From contig NZ_JACJMB010000003.1 of the NCBI RefSeq assembly GCF_016902615.1, positions 1 through 64,000 on the forward strand: a stretch of DNA of 64,000 bases, read 5' to 3'. The notes under the pieces are model-generated. The model saw only the letters and a list, made by a program, of their open reading frames with translations, ran no database searches and was not told the origin of the DNA. Each line of letters starts with the position of its first letter. Position 1 is the first letter of the stretch. This document shows, piece after piece, positions 35,145 through 43,661 of the stretch. The translations under genes were made by a program, and so were the position numbers. The DNA comes from Collinsella tanakaei (GTDB lineage: Bacteria; Actinomycetota; Coriobacteriia; Coriobacteriales; Coriobacteriaceae).

Positions 35145-35478
35145 GCATCCCACCGCCAATCTGGTATCGGGCACCCCGAGCGGGCGCCCCGTCATGTCAG
35201 CTAGCTTACCAAAACATCGGTGACCGCACCTGAGACCGGCGGTCTTCACCCAAAAGAACAGGAGGGCACCATGCGCGAAGGGAGTGCGCAAGATCGAGCA
35301 TCGCGCGCACCCCATGCAGCGCGCGGGATGTCCCCCGTGGCTTTCGGCATCGATGCGGAGCCTTTGCGATGAGGGGCGCCTTGACGTATCATGCAACACC
35401 CCGAGGGGTACATTTGGTCTGAACAGACACATTGCCCTGTTGCCCTACACACCTGAACACGATGAATACGAGGCCGCC
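35145..35478. other. Divergent intergenic region
   Basis: About 330 bases that must hold the promoters of the small membrane protein gene and the TIM-barrel gene. It includes the possible 33-codon ORF at 35271-35372 and nothing else that I can support. Confidence 0.35.
35271..35372 (+). CDS. Possible 33-residue ORF with a strong ribosome site
   Basis: AGGAGGG lies 4-5 bases before the ATG at 35271, and the frame runs 33 codons to TGA (35370-35372). The product (MREGSAQDRASRAPHAARG...) has no recognisable features. The good ribosome site is the only argument; it may be chance, or a leader peptide for the gene at 35479. Confidence 0.25.
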   Translation: MREGSAQDRASRAPHAARGMSPVAFGIDAEPLR

Positions 35479-36498
35479 ATGAGCCATGACGATATGGATA
35501 CCCAGCAGATGCCGACACCCGGACGCGATGGCGGCGAGCCGCCCCTGCGCGTGCCCGCCGAGCTGTCGGAAGACATCGTTGCCGCCGTCGACTTCTCCGA
35601 GATCGAGCTCGACCCGGCAATCACCGAATCGCCCCATGTCGTCACACCCGTGGGCGTGCTGCCGCTCGAGCCCTCCCCCATCGAGGGAACCCTGCGCAAG
35701 GCCGCGCTGCGCGTGCCGGACGAGATCGAGGAGGCGACCGGCTTCTCGCTGTTCGGCCGACGCATCCGCTCGATGCTCTACTCCACCGACGTCGCCGTCA
35801 TCCGCAACGCCAACGCCGACGCGGTCTTCGCCGTCTACCCCTTCACCGCGCAGCCGGCCATCACTCAGGCGCTCCTCACGGCCGCCGAGTGCCCCGTGTT
35901 CGTGGGCGTCGGCGGCGGCACGACGCAGGGCAAGCGCTCCGTCCAGCTCGCTGCGGTCTCCGAGATGCAGGGCGCGGCGGGCGTCATCGTGAACTCGCCC
36001 GCCTCCGCCGAGATGGTCTCGCAGATCGTCGGCATCGTGGACATCCCCGTCATCGCGACCGTCGTGCGCACCGACGACGCGCACGCCAAGGTGCGCGCGG
36101 GGGCGAAGATCATCAATGTCGCCGCCGGCCGCGAGACGCCGTCCGTCCTGCGCGCGCTGCGCGAGAGCTACCCCACGCTGCCGCTCATCGCCACGGGCGG
36201 CAAGACCCCCGACAGCGTGCTGGAGACCATCCGCGCCGGCGCGAACGCCATCATCTGGACCCCGCCCTCGGCGCAGATGCTGCAGGCCGACATGATGCAG
36301 CGCTATCGCGAGCTCAAGGCGGAGGGCGAGGACCCCGTGCCCTCGATCGACCCGATGTCGGCCGGCGAGGTGAACCCGCTCGACGCGCGCCCGGACATCC
36401 CCTTCCCCGACGACGTGATCGACAACGTCGCGGTCGAGCCCGAGCCCAAGCCGGGCTTCCCGCGCTTCTTCTTCCGCAACCGCGGACGGCGCTCGTAG
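35479..36498 (+). CDS. TIM-barrel-like protein of unknown function
   Basis: 339 residues from the ATG at 35479 (GAGG upstream); several upstream in-frame starts exist. Residues 1-70 are acidic and probably disordered. The core reads like a (beta/alpha)8 barrel: FVGVGGGTTQGKRS, GVIVNSPASAEMV, VDIPVIATVV, AGAKIINVAAG, and LPLIATGGKTPDSVLETIRAGANAIIWTPP. The last resembles the phosphate-binding loop of thiazole-synthase-like and NanE-like barrels. The C-terminus is Pro- and Arg-rich. Similar proteins are loosely annotated as hydrolases. I do not assign a reaction. Confidence 0.65.
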   Translation: MSHDDMDTQQMPTPGRDGGEPPLRVPAELSEDIVAAVDFSEIELDPAITESPHVVTPVGVLPLEPSPIEGTLRKAALRVPDEIEEATGFSLFGRRIRSMLYSTDVAVIRNANADAVFAVYPFTAQPAITQALLTAAECPVFVGVGGGTTQGKRSVQLAAVSEMQGAAGVIVNSPASAEMVSQIVGIVDIPVIATVVRTDDAHAKVRAGAKIINVAAGRETPSVLRALRESYPTLPLIATGGKTPDSVLETIRAGANAIIWTPPSAQMLQADMMQRYRELKAEGEDPVPSIDPMSAGEVNPLDARPDIPFPDDVIDNVAVEPEPKPGFPRFFFRNRGRRS

Positions 36499-36523
36499 CC
36501 GCGCGGGACAGAACACGGCGCGA

Positions 36524-36563
36524 TATGGAAAACGACGCGGAGCGATCCGCGTCGTTTTCCATA
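36524..36563. terminator. 17-bp perfect inverted repeat at a convergent junction
   Basis: Arms 36524-36540 and 36547-36563 are perfectly complementary across a 6-base loop, followed by AAAACC. It lies between the convergent TIM-barrel and degV genes and probably terminates both. Confidence 0.65.
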
Positions 36564-36610
36564 AAACCGATGTTGTCGAACGGACCGATCGGCCCGCCCC
36601 GTCGCGGCGC

Positions 36611-37498
36611 CTAGTCGACGCGCTCGTCGCCCATGAAGAACAGGGCCACGGTGCCGGGGCCCGTGTGGGCGCCGATGACCGTACCGATGTCGGAAATCTC
36701 GACCTTGTCCTTGAGCGCGGGGATGCGCTCGCCGATGAGATCGGCCACGGCAAGGGCGTCCTCCAGGCAATCGGAATGCGAGATCGCGCAGCGGCCGGTG
36801 TAGGCGGCGCCGTCCTCCACGTGGTCCATCATGTTGTCGACCACGCGCACGATCGCCTTCTTCTTGGTGCGAATCTTCTCGCGCGGGATGAGCTTGCCCT
36901 CATAGTCCACGTTCATGACCGGGCAGATCTTGAGCGCCGTGGCGATGAGCGCGCTCGTCGCGGACACGCGGCCGCCGCGCTTCAGGCAATCGAGGTCGCT
37001 CACGAAGAACCAATGGTTCACGTTGAGCTTATGCCCCTCGGTCCACTCCACGAGGTCATCGAAGCCCATGCCCGCATCGCGCTTGTCGGCCATGTACTCG
37101 ACGAGCAGGCCGAATCCGGCGGAGGCGGCAAGCGAGTCGATGACGCGGATCTTGCGCTCTGGATACTTCGGCGCAAGCGTCTCGGCCGCAAGGCACGCGG
37201 AGTTATAGGTGCCCGAGATGCCGGAGGACAGCGACACATGCAGGATGTCGAGTCCCTGCTTGAGATAGGGCTCCCAGAAATCGACGTACTCGCCCGTGCC
37301 CACCTGCGACGTCTTTGCCTGGGAGCCGGCCTTGAGCTTGCCGAAGAACTCCTGCGGGGTCGTCGACTGGTAAAGGTCGTCGGTATAGGTCTTGCCGTCC
37401 ATCTCGTAATGGAAGCACACGTAGCCGATGTTGCGCTGCTCGAAGAACTTACGCGGCATGTCCGCCGTCGACTCGCAGGAAATCAGGTAATCCGCCAT
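36611..37498 (-). CDS. DegV family fatty-acid-binding protein
   Basis: DegV/FakB family, 295 residues from the ATG at 37498 (GAAGGAG upstream). Blocks seen are ISCESTADMP at the start, KTSQVGTGEY, LSSGISGTYNSA, VIDSLAASAGFGLLV, LDCLKRGGRVS and IGAHTGPGTVALFF. FakB proteins hold a fatty acid for phosphorylation by FakA; no fakA-like gene is next to it. It lies downstream of the Rrf2 gene on the same strand, with a hairpin between. Confidence 0.9.
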   Translation of the reverse strand: MADYLISCESTADMPRKFFEQRNIGYVCFHYEMDGKTYTDDLYQSTTPQEFFGKLKAGSQAKTSQVGTGEYVDFWEPYLKQGLDILHVSLSSGISGTYNSACLAAETLAPKYPERKIRVIDSLAASAGFGLLVEYMADKRDAGMGFDDLVEWTEGHKLNVNHWFFVSDLDCLKRGGRVSATSALIATALKICPVMNVDYEGKLIPREKIRTKKKAIVRVVDNMMDHVEDGAAYTGRCAISHSDCLEDALAVADLIGERIPALKDKVEISDIGTVIGAHTGPGTVALFFMGDERVD

Positions 37499-37526
37499 AC
37501 GCACTCCTTCGTGATGTTGCATCAAC

Positions 37527-37541
37527 CCCCGCCGTGCGGGG
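37527..37541 (-). terminator. Short hairpin between the Rrf2 and degV genes
   Basis: CCCCGC (37527-37532) and GCGGGG (37536-37541) pair over a 3-base loop. On the minus strand GTTGAT follows, so it is a weak terminator. Confidence 0.4.
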
Positions 37542-37590
37542 TCTTCCCTGCCGGTAATCGATTATCGCACGACGAGGGGTGCGACCGGCG

Positions 37591-38037
37591 CTAAACTTCT
37601 ACGCCCGACAGGTCGACGTCGAGCTTCAGCTCGGGTACGCGCGCGAGGTCGGCGAGCGTCACGCCGTCGACGTAGGTGTCGATGGCCTCCTCGAGGCCAG
37701 CCCAGAACTTGACGGTCGAGCATAGGTCAGAGCGCACGCAGGCGCCCTCGAGGCCCTCGCAGGCGACGGGCGCCGTCGCGCCCTCGGCCGCGCGCAGGAT
37801 GTCGCCGGCGCGCACCTCGTCGGCGGGCTTGGCGAGCATGTAGCCGCCGCCCTTGCCGCGCACGCTCTTGAGGAGGCCCGCCGCCATCAGGGGACGCACG
37901 AGCTGCTCGAGGTACTTGAGCGAGATGCTCTCGCGCTCGGCGACCTCGCGCAGGGCGATCTTGCCCTCCGCATCGCCGAAGGCGGCTATGTAGATCATCA
38001 GGCGCAGCGCGTAGCGGCCCTTGGACGAAATCAGCAT
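37591..38037 (-). CDS. Rrf2 family regulator (IscR/SufR-type)
   Basis: A winged-helix repressor of 148 residues (MLISSKGRYALRLMIYIA, with LREVAERESISLKYLEQLVRPL as the recognition region). Three cysteines in CEGLEGACVRSDLC have the spacing of [2Fe-2S] ligands in IscR-like proteins. It is divergent from sufC across 230 bases. By analogy it senses Fe-S status and controls the suf operon and itself. It is not proven that it uses the inverted repeat at 38175-38224. Confidence 0.9.
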   Translation of the reverse strand: MLISSKGRYALRLMIYIAAFGDAEGKIALREVAERESISLKYLEQLVRPLMAAGLLKSVRGKGGGYMLAKPADEVRAGDILRAAEGATAPVACEGLEGACVRSDLCSTVKFWAGLEEAIDTYVDGVTLADLARVPELKLDVDLSGVEV

Positions 38038-38174
38038 CGCACCCTTCCTCGTTCGCGACAGAATAGACGGACCGCATGACCATGCGTTTCGGCATGTGCG
38101 CGAGTCCTTGGAGCAATCGGCGAAGACCCTTGCGGAAGCGCTCCGTGCGGTCCTCTCATAATCTTAGTGGAATG

Positions 38175-38224
38175 CTCGGATTACTCCTTGACTATCATCC
38201 GGTACATCTTATCCTTAATCCGAG
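38175..38224 (+). promoter_or_regulatory. suf promoter flanked by a 9-bp inverted repeat
   Basis: TTGACT (38188-38193) and TATCCT (38210-38215) form a promoter with a 16-base spacer. CTCGGATTA (38175-38183) and its exact complement TAATCCGAG (38216-38224) bracket it. This is a good candidate operator for the divergent Rrf2 protein. Confidence 0.6.
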
Positions 38225-38267
38225 AGAATTCCTAGGGTTTATCCCACAAAGCGAGGAAGGACACCCG

Positions 38268-39041
38268 ATGTCAACAGATGCGCTCCTCAGCGTAGCCGAC
38301 CTGACTGCCTCGGTCGACGAGAAAACCATCCTCCACGGCGTGAACCTGCAGGTCGCCGCCGGTGAGACCCATGTCATCATGGGTCCGAACGGCGCCGGCA
38401 AGTCCACCATGGGCCATGTCATCATGGGCGACCCCGTCTATACCGTCAACAGCGGCTCCATCATCTTCGACGGGGCCGACATCACCGAGCTCTCCTGCGA
38501 CAAGCGCAGCCGCGCCGGCCTGTTCCTGTCGTTCCAGGCGCCCGTCGAGATCCCCGGCGTGCCGCTGTCGAGCTTTTTGCGCGCGAGCATCGCGGGCCGT
38601 CCGGGCCTCGAGATGCGCGGCAAGGAGTTCCGCCGTCGCGTGAAGGAGCTCGCCGCCCAGCTCGACATGGACACCGCCTACCTCAACCGCGAGCTCGGCG
38701 TGGGCTTCTCCGGCGGCGAGAAGAAGAAGGTCGAGATGCTCCAGCTGCTGCTTTTGCAGCCGAAGCTCGCCATCCTCGACGAGACCGACTCCGGCCTCGA
38801 CGTCGACGCGCTGTCCGTCGTCTCCCGCGGCATGGACGCCTACCGCTCCACCTGCGACGGCTCGCTTGTCATCATCACCCATAACACCCGCATCCTCGAG
38901 CACCTCGACGTCGACCGCGTCCACGTGATGGTGTCCGGCCGCATCGTGCGCGAGGACGACGCGAGCCTCATCCCCTGGATCGACGAGCACGGCTTCGAGT
39001 CGTTCGAGCGCGAGGCGGACGAGACCGCCGACGCGTGCTAA
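38268..39041 (+). CDS. sufC: SUF Fe-S assembly ATPase SufC
   Basis: The ABC-type ATPase that drives the SufBCD scaffold in cytoplasmic Fe-S cluster assembly. The 257 residues carry Walker A GPNGAGKST (39-47), FLSFQAPVEIPGV, the signature FSGGEKKKVEMLQ, and LAILDETDSGLDVDAL, typical of SufC. GAGGAAGGA precedes the ATG at 38268. It is first in sufC-sufB-sufD-sufS-sufU, with 9 bases to sufB. Confidence 0.97.
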   Translation: MSTDALLSVADLTASVDEKTILHGVNLQVAAGETHVIMGPNGAGKSTMGHVIMGDPVYTVNSGSIIFDGADITELSCDKRSRAGLFLSFQAPVEIPGVPLSSFLRASIAGRPGLEMRGKEFRRRVKELAAQLDMDTAYLNRELGVGFSGGEKKKVEMLQLLLLQPKLAILDETDSGLDVDALSVVSRGMDAYRSTCDGSLVIITHNTRILEHLDVDRVHVMVSGRIVREDDASLIPWIDEHGFESFEREADETADAC

Positions 39042-39050
39042 GGGGGACCC

Positions 39051-40463
39051 ATGGCGAAAAAGCGCACCGAGGTCGCGGACATTGACCGCAGCCTCTACGA
39101 TTTCAAGGATTCCGAGGAGGGATTCGAACGGCTCGACGCGGGCCTCACGCCCGAGATCGTGACCGAGATCTCTCAGCGCAAGGACGAGCCGGCCTGGATG
39201 CTCGACTTCCGCCTGAAGTCGCTCGAGATCTACAACTCCATGCCGAACCCCACGTGGGGGCCGTCGATCGCCGGCCTGGACATGGACCACATCGTCACCT
39301 ACGTGAAGCCCAACACCGACCAGAAGGCCGATTGGGACTCCGTGCCCGATGACATCAAGAACACCTTCGAGCGCCTGGGCATCCCCGAGGCCGAGCGCAG
39401 CTACCTCGCGGGCGTGGGCGCCCAGTACGACTCCGAGCTCGTGTACCACAACATGCAGGACACCGCCTCGAAGATGGGCATCGTCTACTCCGGCATTGAG
39501 GAGGCGCTCCACGAGCCGAAGTGGGAGGCGATCATCCGCGAGAAGTTCATGACGCTCATCCCGCCCACCGACCACAAGTTCGCCGCCCTGCACGGCGCGG
39601 TGTGGTCCGGCGGCTCGTTCGTCTACGTGCCCGCCGGCGTGAAGCTCGACTTCCCCCTGCAGAGCTACTTCCGCCTGAACGCCGCCGGCGCCGGCCAGTT
39701 CGAGCACACGCTCATCATCGTCGAGGACGACGCTGACCTCCACTTCATCGAGGGCTGCTCGGCGCCCAAGTACAATGTGGCCAACCTCCACGCCGGCGCG
39801 GTCGAGCTGTTCGTGGGCAAGCGCGCGCACCTGCGCTACTCCACGATCGAGAACTGGTCCAAGAACATGTACAACCTGAACACGAAGCGCGCCCGCTGCG
39901 ACGAGGAGGGCGAGATCGAGTGGATCTCGGGTTCCTTCGGCAGCCACGTGGGCTACCTCTACCCCATGAGCGTTCTCGCGGGCAGGAAGTCGAAGTCGAG
40001 CTTCACCGGCATCACGTTCGCCGGCGCCGGCCAGAACCTCGACACCGGTTGCAAGGTCGTACTCGGCGCGCCCGAGACCACGGCGACCGTCGAGACGAAG
40101 GGCATCTCCAAGGGCGGCGGCATCCAGACGTTCCGCAGCTCCATCGTGGCCACGCCCGCGGCCGAGGGCTCCGCGGCGACCGTCTCCTGCCAGTCGCTCA
40201 TGCTCGATGACGAGAGCCGCTCCGACACCATCCCATCGATGGACATCCGCGCGAAGAACGTCGACATCGGCCACGAGGCCACGATTGGCCGCATCGGCGA
40301 CGACAAGGTCTTCTACCTCATGAGCCGCGGCATCTCCGAGGAGGAGGCCCGCACCATGATCGTGAACGGCTTTGCGAACCCGGTGTCCAAGGAGCTGCCG
40401 CTCGAGTACGCCGTCGAGATGAACAACCTGATCAAGCTCGAGATGGAAGGGGCGATCGGTTAA
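39051..40463 (+). CDS. sufB: SUF scaffold protein SufB
   Basis: The scaffold subunit on which clusters are built with SufD and SufC. The 470 residues include MPNPTWGPSIAGLDMDHI, QYDSELVYHNMQ, HGAVWSGGSFVYVPAGVKLDFPLQSYFRLN, FIEGCSAPKY and SRSDTIPSMDIRAKNVDIGHEATIGRI, all standard SufB. The stop TAA overlaps the sufD ATG by one base. Confidence 0.97.
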   Translation: MAKKRTEVADIDRSLYDFKDSEEGFERLDAGLTPEIVTEISQRKDEPAWMLDFRLKSLEIYNSMPNPTWGPSIAGLDMDHIVTYVKPNTDQKADWDSVPDDIKNTFERLGIPEAERSYLAGVGAQYDSELVYHNMQDTASKMGIVYSGIEEALHEPKWEAIIREKFMTLIPPTDHKFAALHGAVWSGGSFVYVPAGVKLDFPLQSYFRLNAAGAGQFEHTLIIVEDDADLHFIEGCSAPKYNVANLHAGAVELFVGKRAHLRYSTIENWSKNMYNLNTKRARCDEEGEIEWISGSFGSHVGYLYPMSVLAGRKSKSSFTGITFAGAGQNLDTGCKVVLGAPETTATVETKGISKGGGIQTFRSSIVATPAAEGSAATVSCQSLMLDDESRSDTIPSMDIRAKNVDIGHEATIGRIGDDKVFYLMSRGISEEEARTMIVNGFANPVSKELPLEYAVEMNNLIKLEMEGAIG

Positions 40464-41737
40464 TGGATGCCCTGAAGATCAAACAGGCTAGCGCCATGCC
40501 CGCCCCCACCTGGGGCTGGCTGCGCATGAACGATACCGCCATCGAGATCCCCGCCGGTCTCGAGCGCGCCCGTGCCGTCACGATCGAGGCCGACGAGGAC
40601 CTCACCGAGACCCACGCGAGCTTCGAGGGCGCCGTGGAGAAGCTCCAGGAGCGCCTGGACGCCGTGCGGGCCGACGCCCCCGACACGCGTGCCTGCGTGC
40701 GCGCCGCCGAGCGCGAGCAGGAGCTGTTGGACGACCTCGATACCCCCGCGCTTTCGGCCTACCAGCTCGCCGCCACGCGCGAGGAGATCGCAGGCGACGT
40801 GGCGCACGCCTTCGAGACCGGCATCGGCATCGATGCCCGCTCCTACCTGAACTTCCTCGCGGGCGGCACCGTCGTGCTCGCGACCGAGGAGGGCGCCTGC
40901 GAGCAGGCTATCGTGCGCGTCGCCGGCACCTCCGGGCACATGGCGGGCGCCGCGGTGGACGTCGTGGCCGCGAAGGGCTCCACGCTCGATGTCGTCATCT
41001 CGCTCGACGGCGTGGCCGACAGCAGCCGCGCGGCCGGCCTTATCGGCTCGGAGCTACGTGTGTTCGCCGGCGAGGGCGCCCGCGTGAACGTCACCGTCTA
41101 CATCACCGCCGACGACGTGTTCACCGTGCTCGACGACGCGGGCTACGTGCTCGATGAGGGCGCCCGCGTGAACGTGCGCCACGTGGTGCTCGGCGGCGCC
41201 CACACCTACACCGGCCTCGCCTCCGACCTGCGCGGCGACACCGCCCGCATGGAGATCGACACGCGCTACCTCGCCGCAGGCGACGACACGCGCGACTTCA
41301 ACTACATCATCCGTCATCGCGGCCGCCGCACGTTCTCCAACATGGATGCGAACGGCGTGCTCACCGGCACCTCGAAGAAGGTCCTGCGCGGCACGATCGA
41401 CCTCATCCACGGCTGCAAGGGCGCCGAGGGCTCCGAACGCGAGACCGTGCTGCTCGCCAACAAGGGCGTCGACAACAAGACCGTTCCGGTTATCCTCTGC
41501 GACGAGGACGACGTCGCGGGCAACCACGGTGCGACCATCGGCCATGTTCGCCCCGAGCAACTGTTCTACCTTGGCTGCCGCGGCCTGTCCCAAGAGCAGG
41601 CGGAAGCCCTGTTCACCGCAGCCAAGCTCGAGGACGCCGCTCTTTCGGCCCCCGACGAGCAGATCCGCGCCAACGTCATTCGCCTCGGCTCCGCCCTCAT
41701 CGAGGACTTCGCCGACTTCGAAGAGGAGATTGCATGA
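40463..41737 (+). CDS. sufD: SUF scaffold protein SufD
   Basis: The partner of SufB in the SufBC2D complex, 424 residues. The N-terminal half is variable, as usual. The C-terminal beta-helix includes VLRGTIDLIHGCKGAEGSERETVLLANKGVDNKTVP, EDDVAGNHGATIGHV and LFYLGCRGLSQEQAEALF. The start overlaps the sufB stop by one base and the stop overlaps sufS (ATGA) by four, so the genes are tightly coupled. Confidence 0.95.
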   Translation: MDALKIKQASAMPAPTWGWLRMNDTAIEIPAGLERARAVTIEADEDLTETHASFEGAVEKLQERLDAVRADAPDTRACVRAAEREQELLDDLDTPALSAYQLAATREEIAGDVAHAFETGIGIDARSYLNFLAGGTVVLATEEGACEQAIVRVAGTSGHMAGAAVDVVAAKGSTLDVVISLDGVADSSRAAGLIGSELRVFAGEGARVNVTVYITADDVFTVLDDAGYVLDEGARVNVRHVVLGGAHTYTGLASDLRGDTARMEIDTRYLAAGDDTRDFNYIIRHRGRRTFSNMDANGVLTGTSKKVLRGTIDLIHGCKGAEGSERETVLLANKGVDNKTVPVILCDEDDVAGNHGATIGHVRPEQLFYLGCRGLSQEQAEALFTAAKLEDAALSAPDEQIRANVIRLGSALIEDFADFEEEIA

Positions 41738-42990
41738 TCGACATCGCGTCGAACCCCTATAAGGCCGACTTTCCCCTGCTGGCCGCCAAACCCGAGATCG
41801 CGTTTCTGGACAGCGGCGCCACCGCGCAGCGTCCCGCCTGCGTGCTCGACGCCCAGCGCACCTTCTACGAGACCATGAACGCGAATCCGCTGCGCGGCCT
41901 CTACTCGCTGTCCGTGGAGGCGACCGAGGCCATCGAGCGGGTGCGCGCCCAGATCGCGCGCCTCATCGGCGCTGTCGACGACCGCGGGCGCGCGCTCGCG
42001 CGCGACGTCGTGTTCACGCGCAACGCGAGCGAGTCACTGAACATCGTGGCGAAGTGCTTCGCGCCGTGCGTGCTCGAGCCGGGCGACGAGGTGGCCATCA
42101 CCATCATGGAGCACCACTCCAACCTCATCCCCTGGCAGCAGGCCTGCCGCGCGGCGGGCGCCACGCTCGTCTACCTCTACCCCGAGACCGACGGCACGCT
42201 GACCGACGAGGAGATCGCCGCCAAGATCGGGCCGCGCACCAAGATCGTGTCCGCCGCCCACGTCTCGAACGTCCTCGGCGTCGAGAACCCCATCAGGAAG
42301 CTCGCCGACGCCGTGCACGCGCAGGGCGGCTACCTTGTCACCGACGCCGCGCAGTCCGTGCCGCACATGGCGGTCGACGTGCGCGCGTTGGGCGTCGACT
42401 TCCTGGCGTTCTCCGGCCACAAGGCGCTCGGCCCCATGGGCATCGGCGTGCTGTGGGGGCGCCACGAGCTGCTCGAGATGATGCCGCCCATGCTCACCGG
42501 CGGCGAGATGATCGACTCGGTGACCGAGCAGGACGCCGTCTGGGCGCCCGTGCCCGAGAAGTTCGAGGCGGGCACGCAGGACGCCGCGGGCATCTTCGCC
42601 ACCGGCGCCGCCCTCACCTACCTCACCGAGACCGTGGGCTACGACGCGGTGCGCGAGCGCGAGGAGGCGCTTATCGCCTACGCCATGGAGCGTCTCGCCA
42701 CCCTCCCCTACGTGCAGATCATCGGACCTGCCGAGGCCAGCCGCCATCACGGCGTCATCAGCTTCAACGTCGAGGGCATCCACCCGCACGACGTCGCGAG
42801 CATCCTCGACATGAGCGGCGTGTGCGTCCGCGCCGGTCACCACTGCGCCCAGCCGCTGCTCACGTGGCTTCGCGTCGAGAATCTCGCGTGCTGCCGCGCA
42901 AGCCTCGCGTTCTACAACGACGCGTCCGACATCGATCGCTTCATCGATGCTCTCGGCAGCGTCTGGTCCACCTTCCACGGCGACAACTAG
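41734..42990 (+). CDS. sufS: Cysteine desulfurase SufS
   Basis: A PLP enzyme that removes sulfur from cysteine and passes it to SufU. The 418 residues hold FTRNASESLNIVA, the PLP-lysine motif SGHKALGPMGIGVLWG (Lys230), and the persulfide site RAGHHCAQPLL (Cys371) of group II enzymes. The start overlaps sufD by four bases. Confidence 0.97.
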   Translation: MIDIASNPYKADFPLLAAKPEIAFLDSGATAQRPACVLDAQRTFYETMNANPLRGLYSLSVEATEAIERVRAQIARLIGAVDDRGRALARDVVFTRNASESLNIVAKCFAPCVLEPGDEVAITIMEHHSNLIPWQQACRAAGATLVYLYPETDGTLTDEEIAAKIGPRTKIVSAAHVSNVLGVENPIRKLADAVHAQGGYLVTDAAQSVPHMAVDVRALGVDFLAFSGHKALGPMGIGVLWGRHELLEMMPPMLTGGEMIDSVTEQDAVWAPVPEKFEAGTQDAAGIFATGAALTYLTETVGYDAVREREEALIAYAMERLATLPYVQIIGPAEASRHHGVISFNVEGIHPHDVASILDMSGVCVRAGHHCAQPLLTWLRVENLACCRASLAFYNDASDIDRFIDALGSVWSTFHGDN

Positions 42991-43034
42991 GACCCGTCCG
43001 GCTGCCGCCGTCCGCACAGCAAGGAGTATCCCGC

Positions 43035-43469
43035 ATGGGCAACCTCTACACGTCAACCACCTTTATGGAGCACAACTCGCATCCCGACTACAAGTACGAG
43101 ATGGACGCCCCCACCCACGAGCACGATGGCATCAACCCCAGCTGCGGCGACGAGCTGACGCTTCAGCTGCGCGTTGAGGACGGCGTGATCGAGGAGGCGA
43201 GCTTCACCGGACACGGCTGCGCCATCTCCCAGGCGTCGGCCGACATCATGGCCGAGCTCATCACCGGGGAGACGATCGAGGAGGCCCTCCGCCTCTCGAA
43301 CCTGTTCCTCGCCATGATCCGCGGCGAGGAGCTGAGCGAGGAGGACATAGAGGTCCTCGACGAAGCCGCGCAGCTGAAGGACATCTCGCATATGCCCGCG
43401 CGCGTGAAGTGCGCAGAGCTCGCCTGGCGCACCCTCGACGGCATCCTTGTGCCGGAGCAGGACGCCTAG
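43035..43469 (+). CDS. sufU: SufU zinc-dependent sulfur transfer protein
   Basis: 144 residues of the NifU-N-like family. The three cysteines and one aspartate of the zinc site are PSCGDE (Cys37), GHGCAISQAS (Cys62) and VKCAELAW (Cys126). It accepts sulfur from SufS and serves the SufBCD scaffold, as in Gram-positive bacteria. AAGGAG precedes the ATG at 43035, 44 bases after sufS. A long inverted repeat closes the operon. Confidence 0.95.
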   Translation: MGNLYTSTTFMEHNSHPDYKYEMDAPTHEHDGINPSCGDELTLQLRVEDGVIEEASFTGHGCAISQASADIMAELITGETIEEALRLSNLFLAMIRGEELSEEDIEVLDEAAQLKDISHMPARVKCAELAWRTLDGILVPEQDA

Positions 43470-43491
43470 GCGCATCTATCCCGGTTGCGCG

Positions 43492-43542
43492 GACCGCGCC
43501 GGAGCACCCCGTCCCGATAGCGCGGGGTGCTCCGGCGCGGTC
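43492..43542. terminator. 20-bp perfect inverted repeat at the suf/BREX junction
   Basis: Arms 43492-43511 and 43523-43542 are perfectly complementary across an 11-base loop. It lies where the suf operon and the BREX operon converge and probably ends both transcripts; no T-run is present. Confidence 0.65.
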
Positions 43543-43661
43543 GGGACGGTTCGAGGTGGAAACCGCGGACTCCCAATCGGGCTTAATCGGCGTTTCCCTA
43601 GCGGTACAAATTGCGGCTGTCTCGATGTACCGGGTCGCCCATCTATCGGGATGGGCACCGC

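Noticed and set aside
43470-43661. Integration site (att) or tRNA at the left end of the BREX island
   Set aside because: The gap holds only an inverted repeat; no tRNA-like sequence, integrase gene or direct repeat matching the right end was found.
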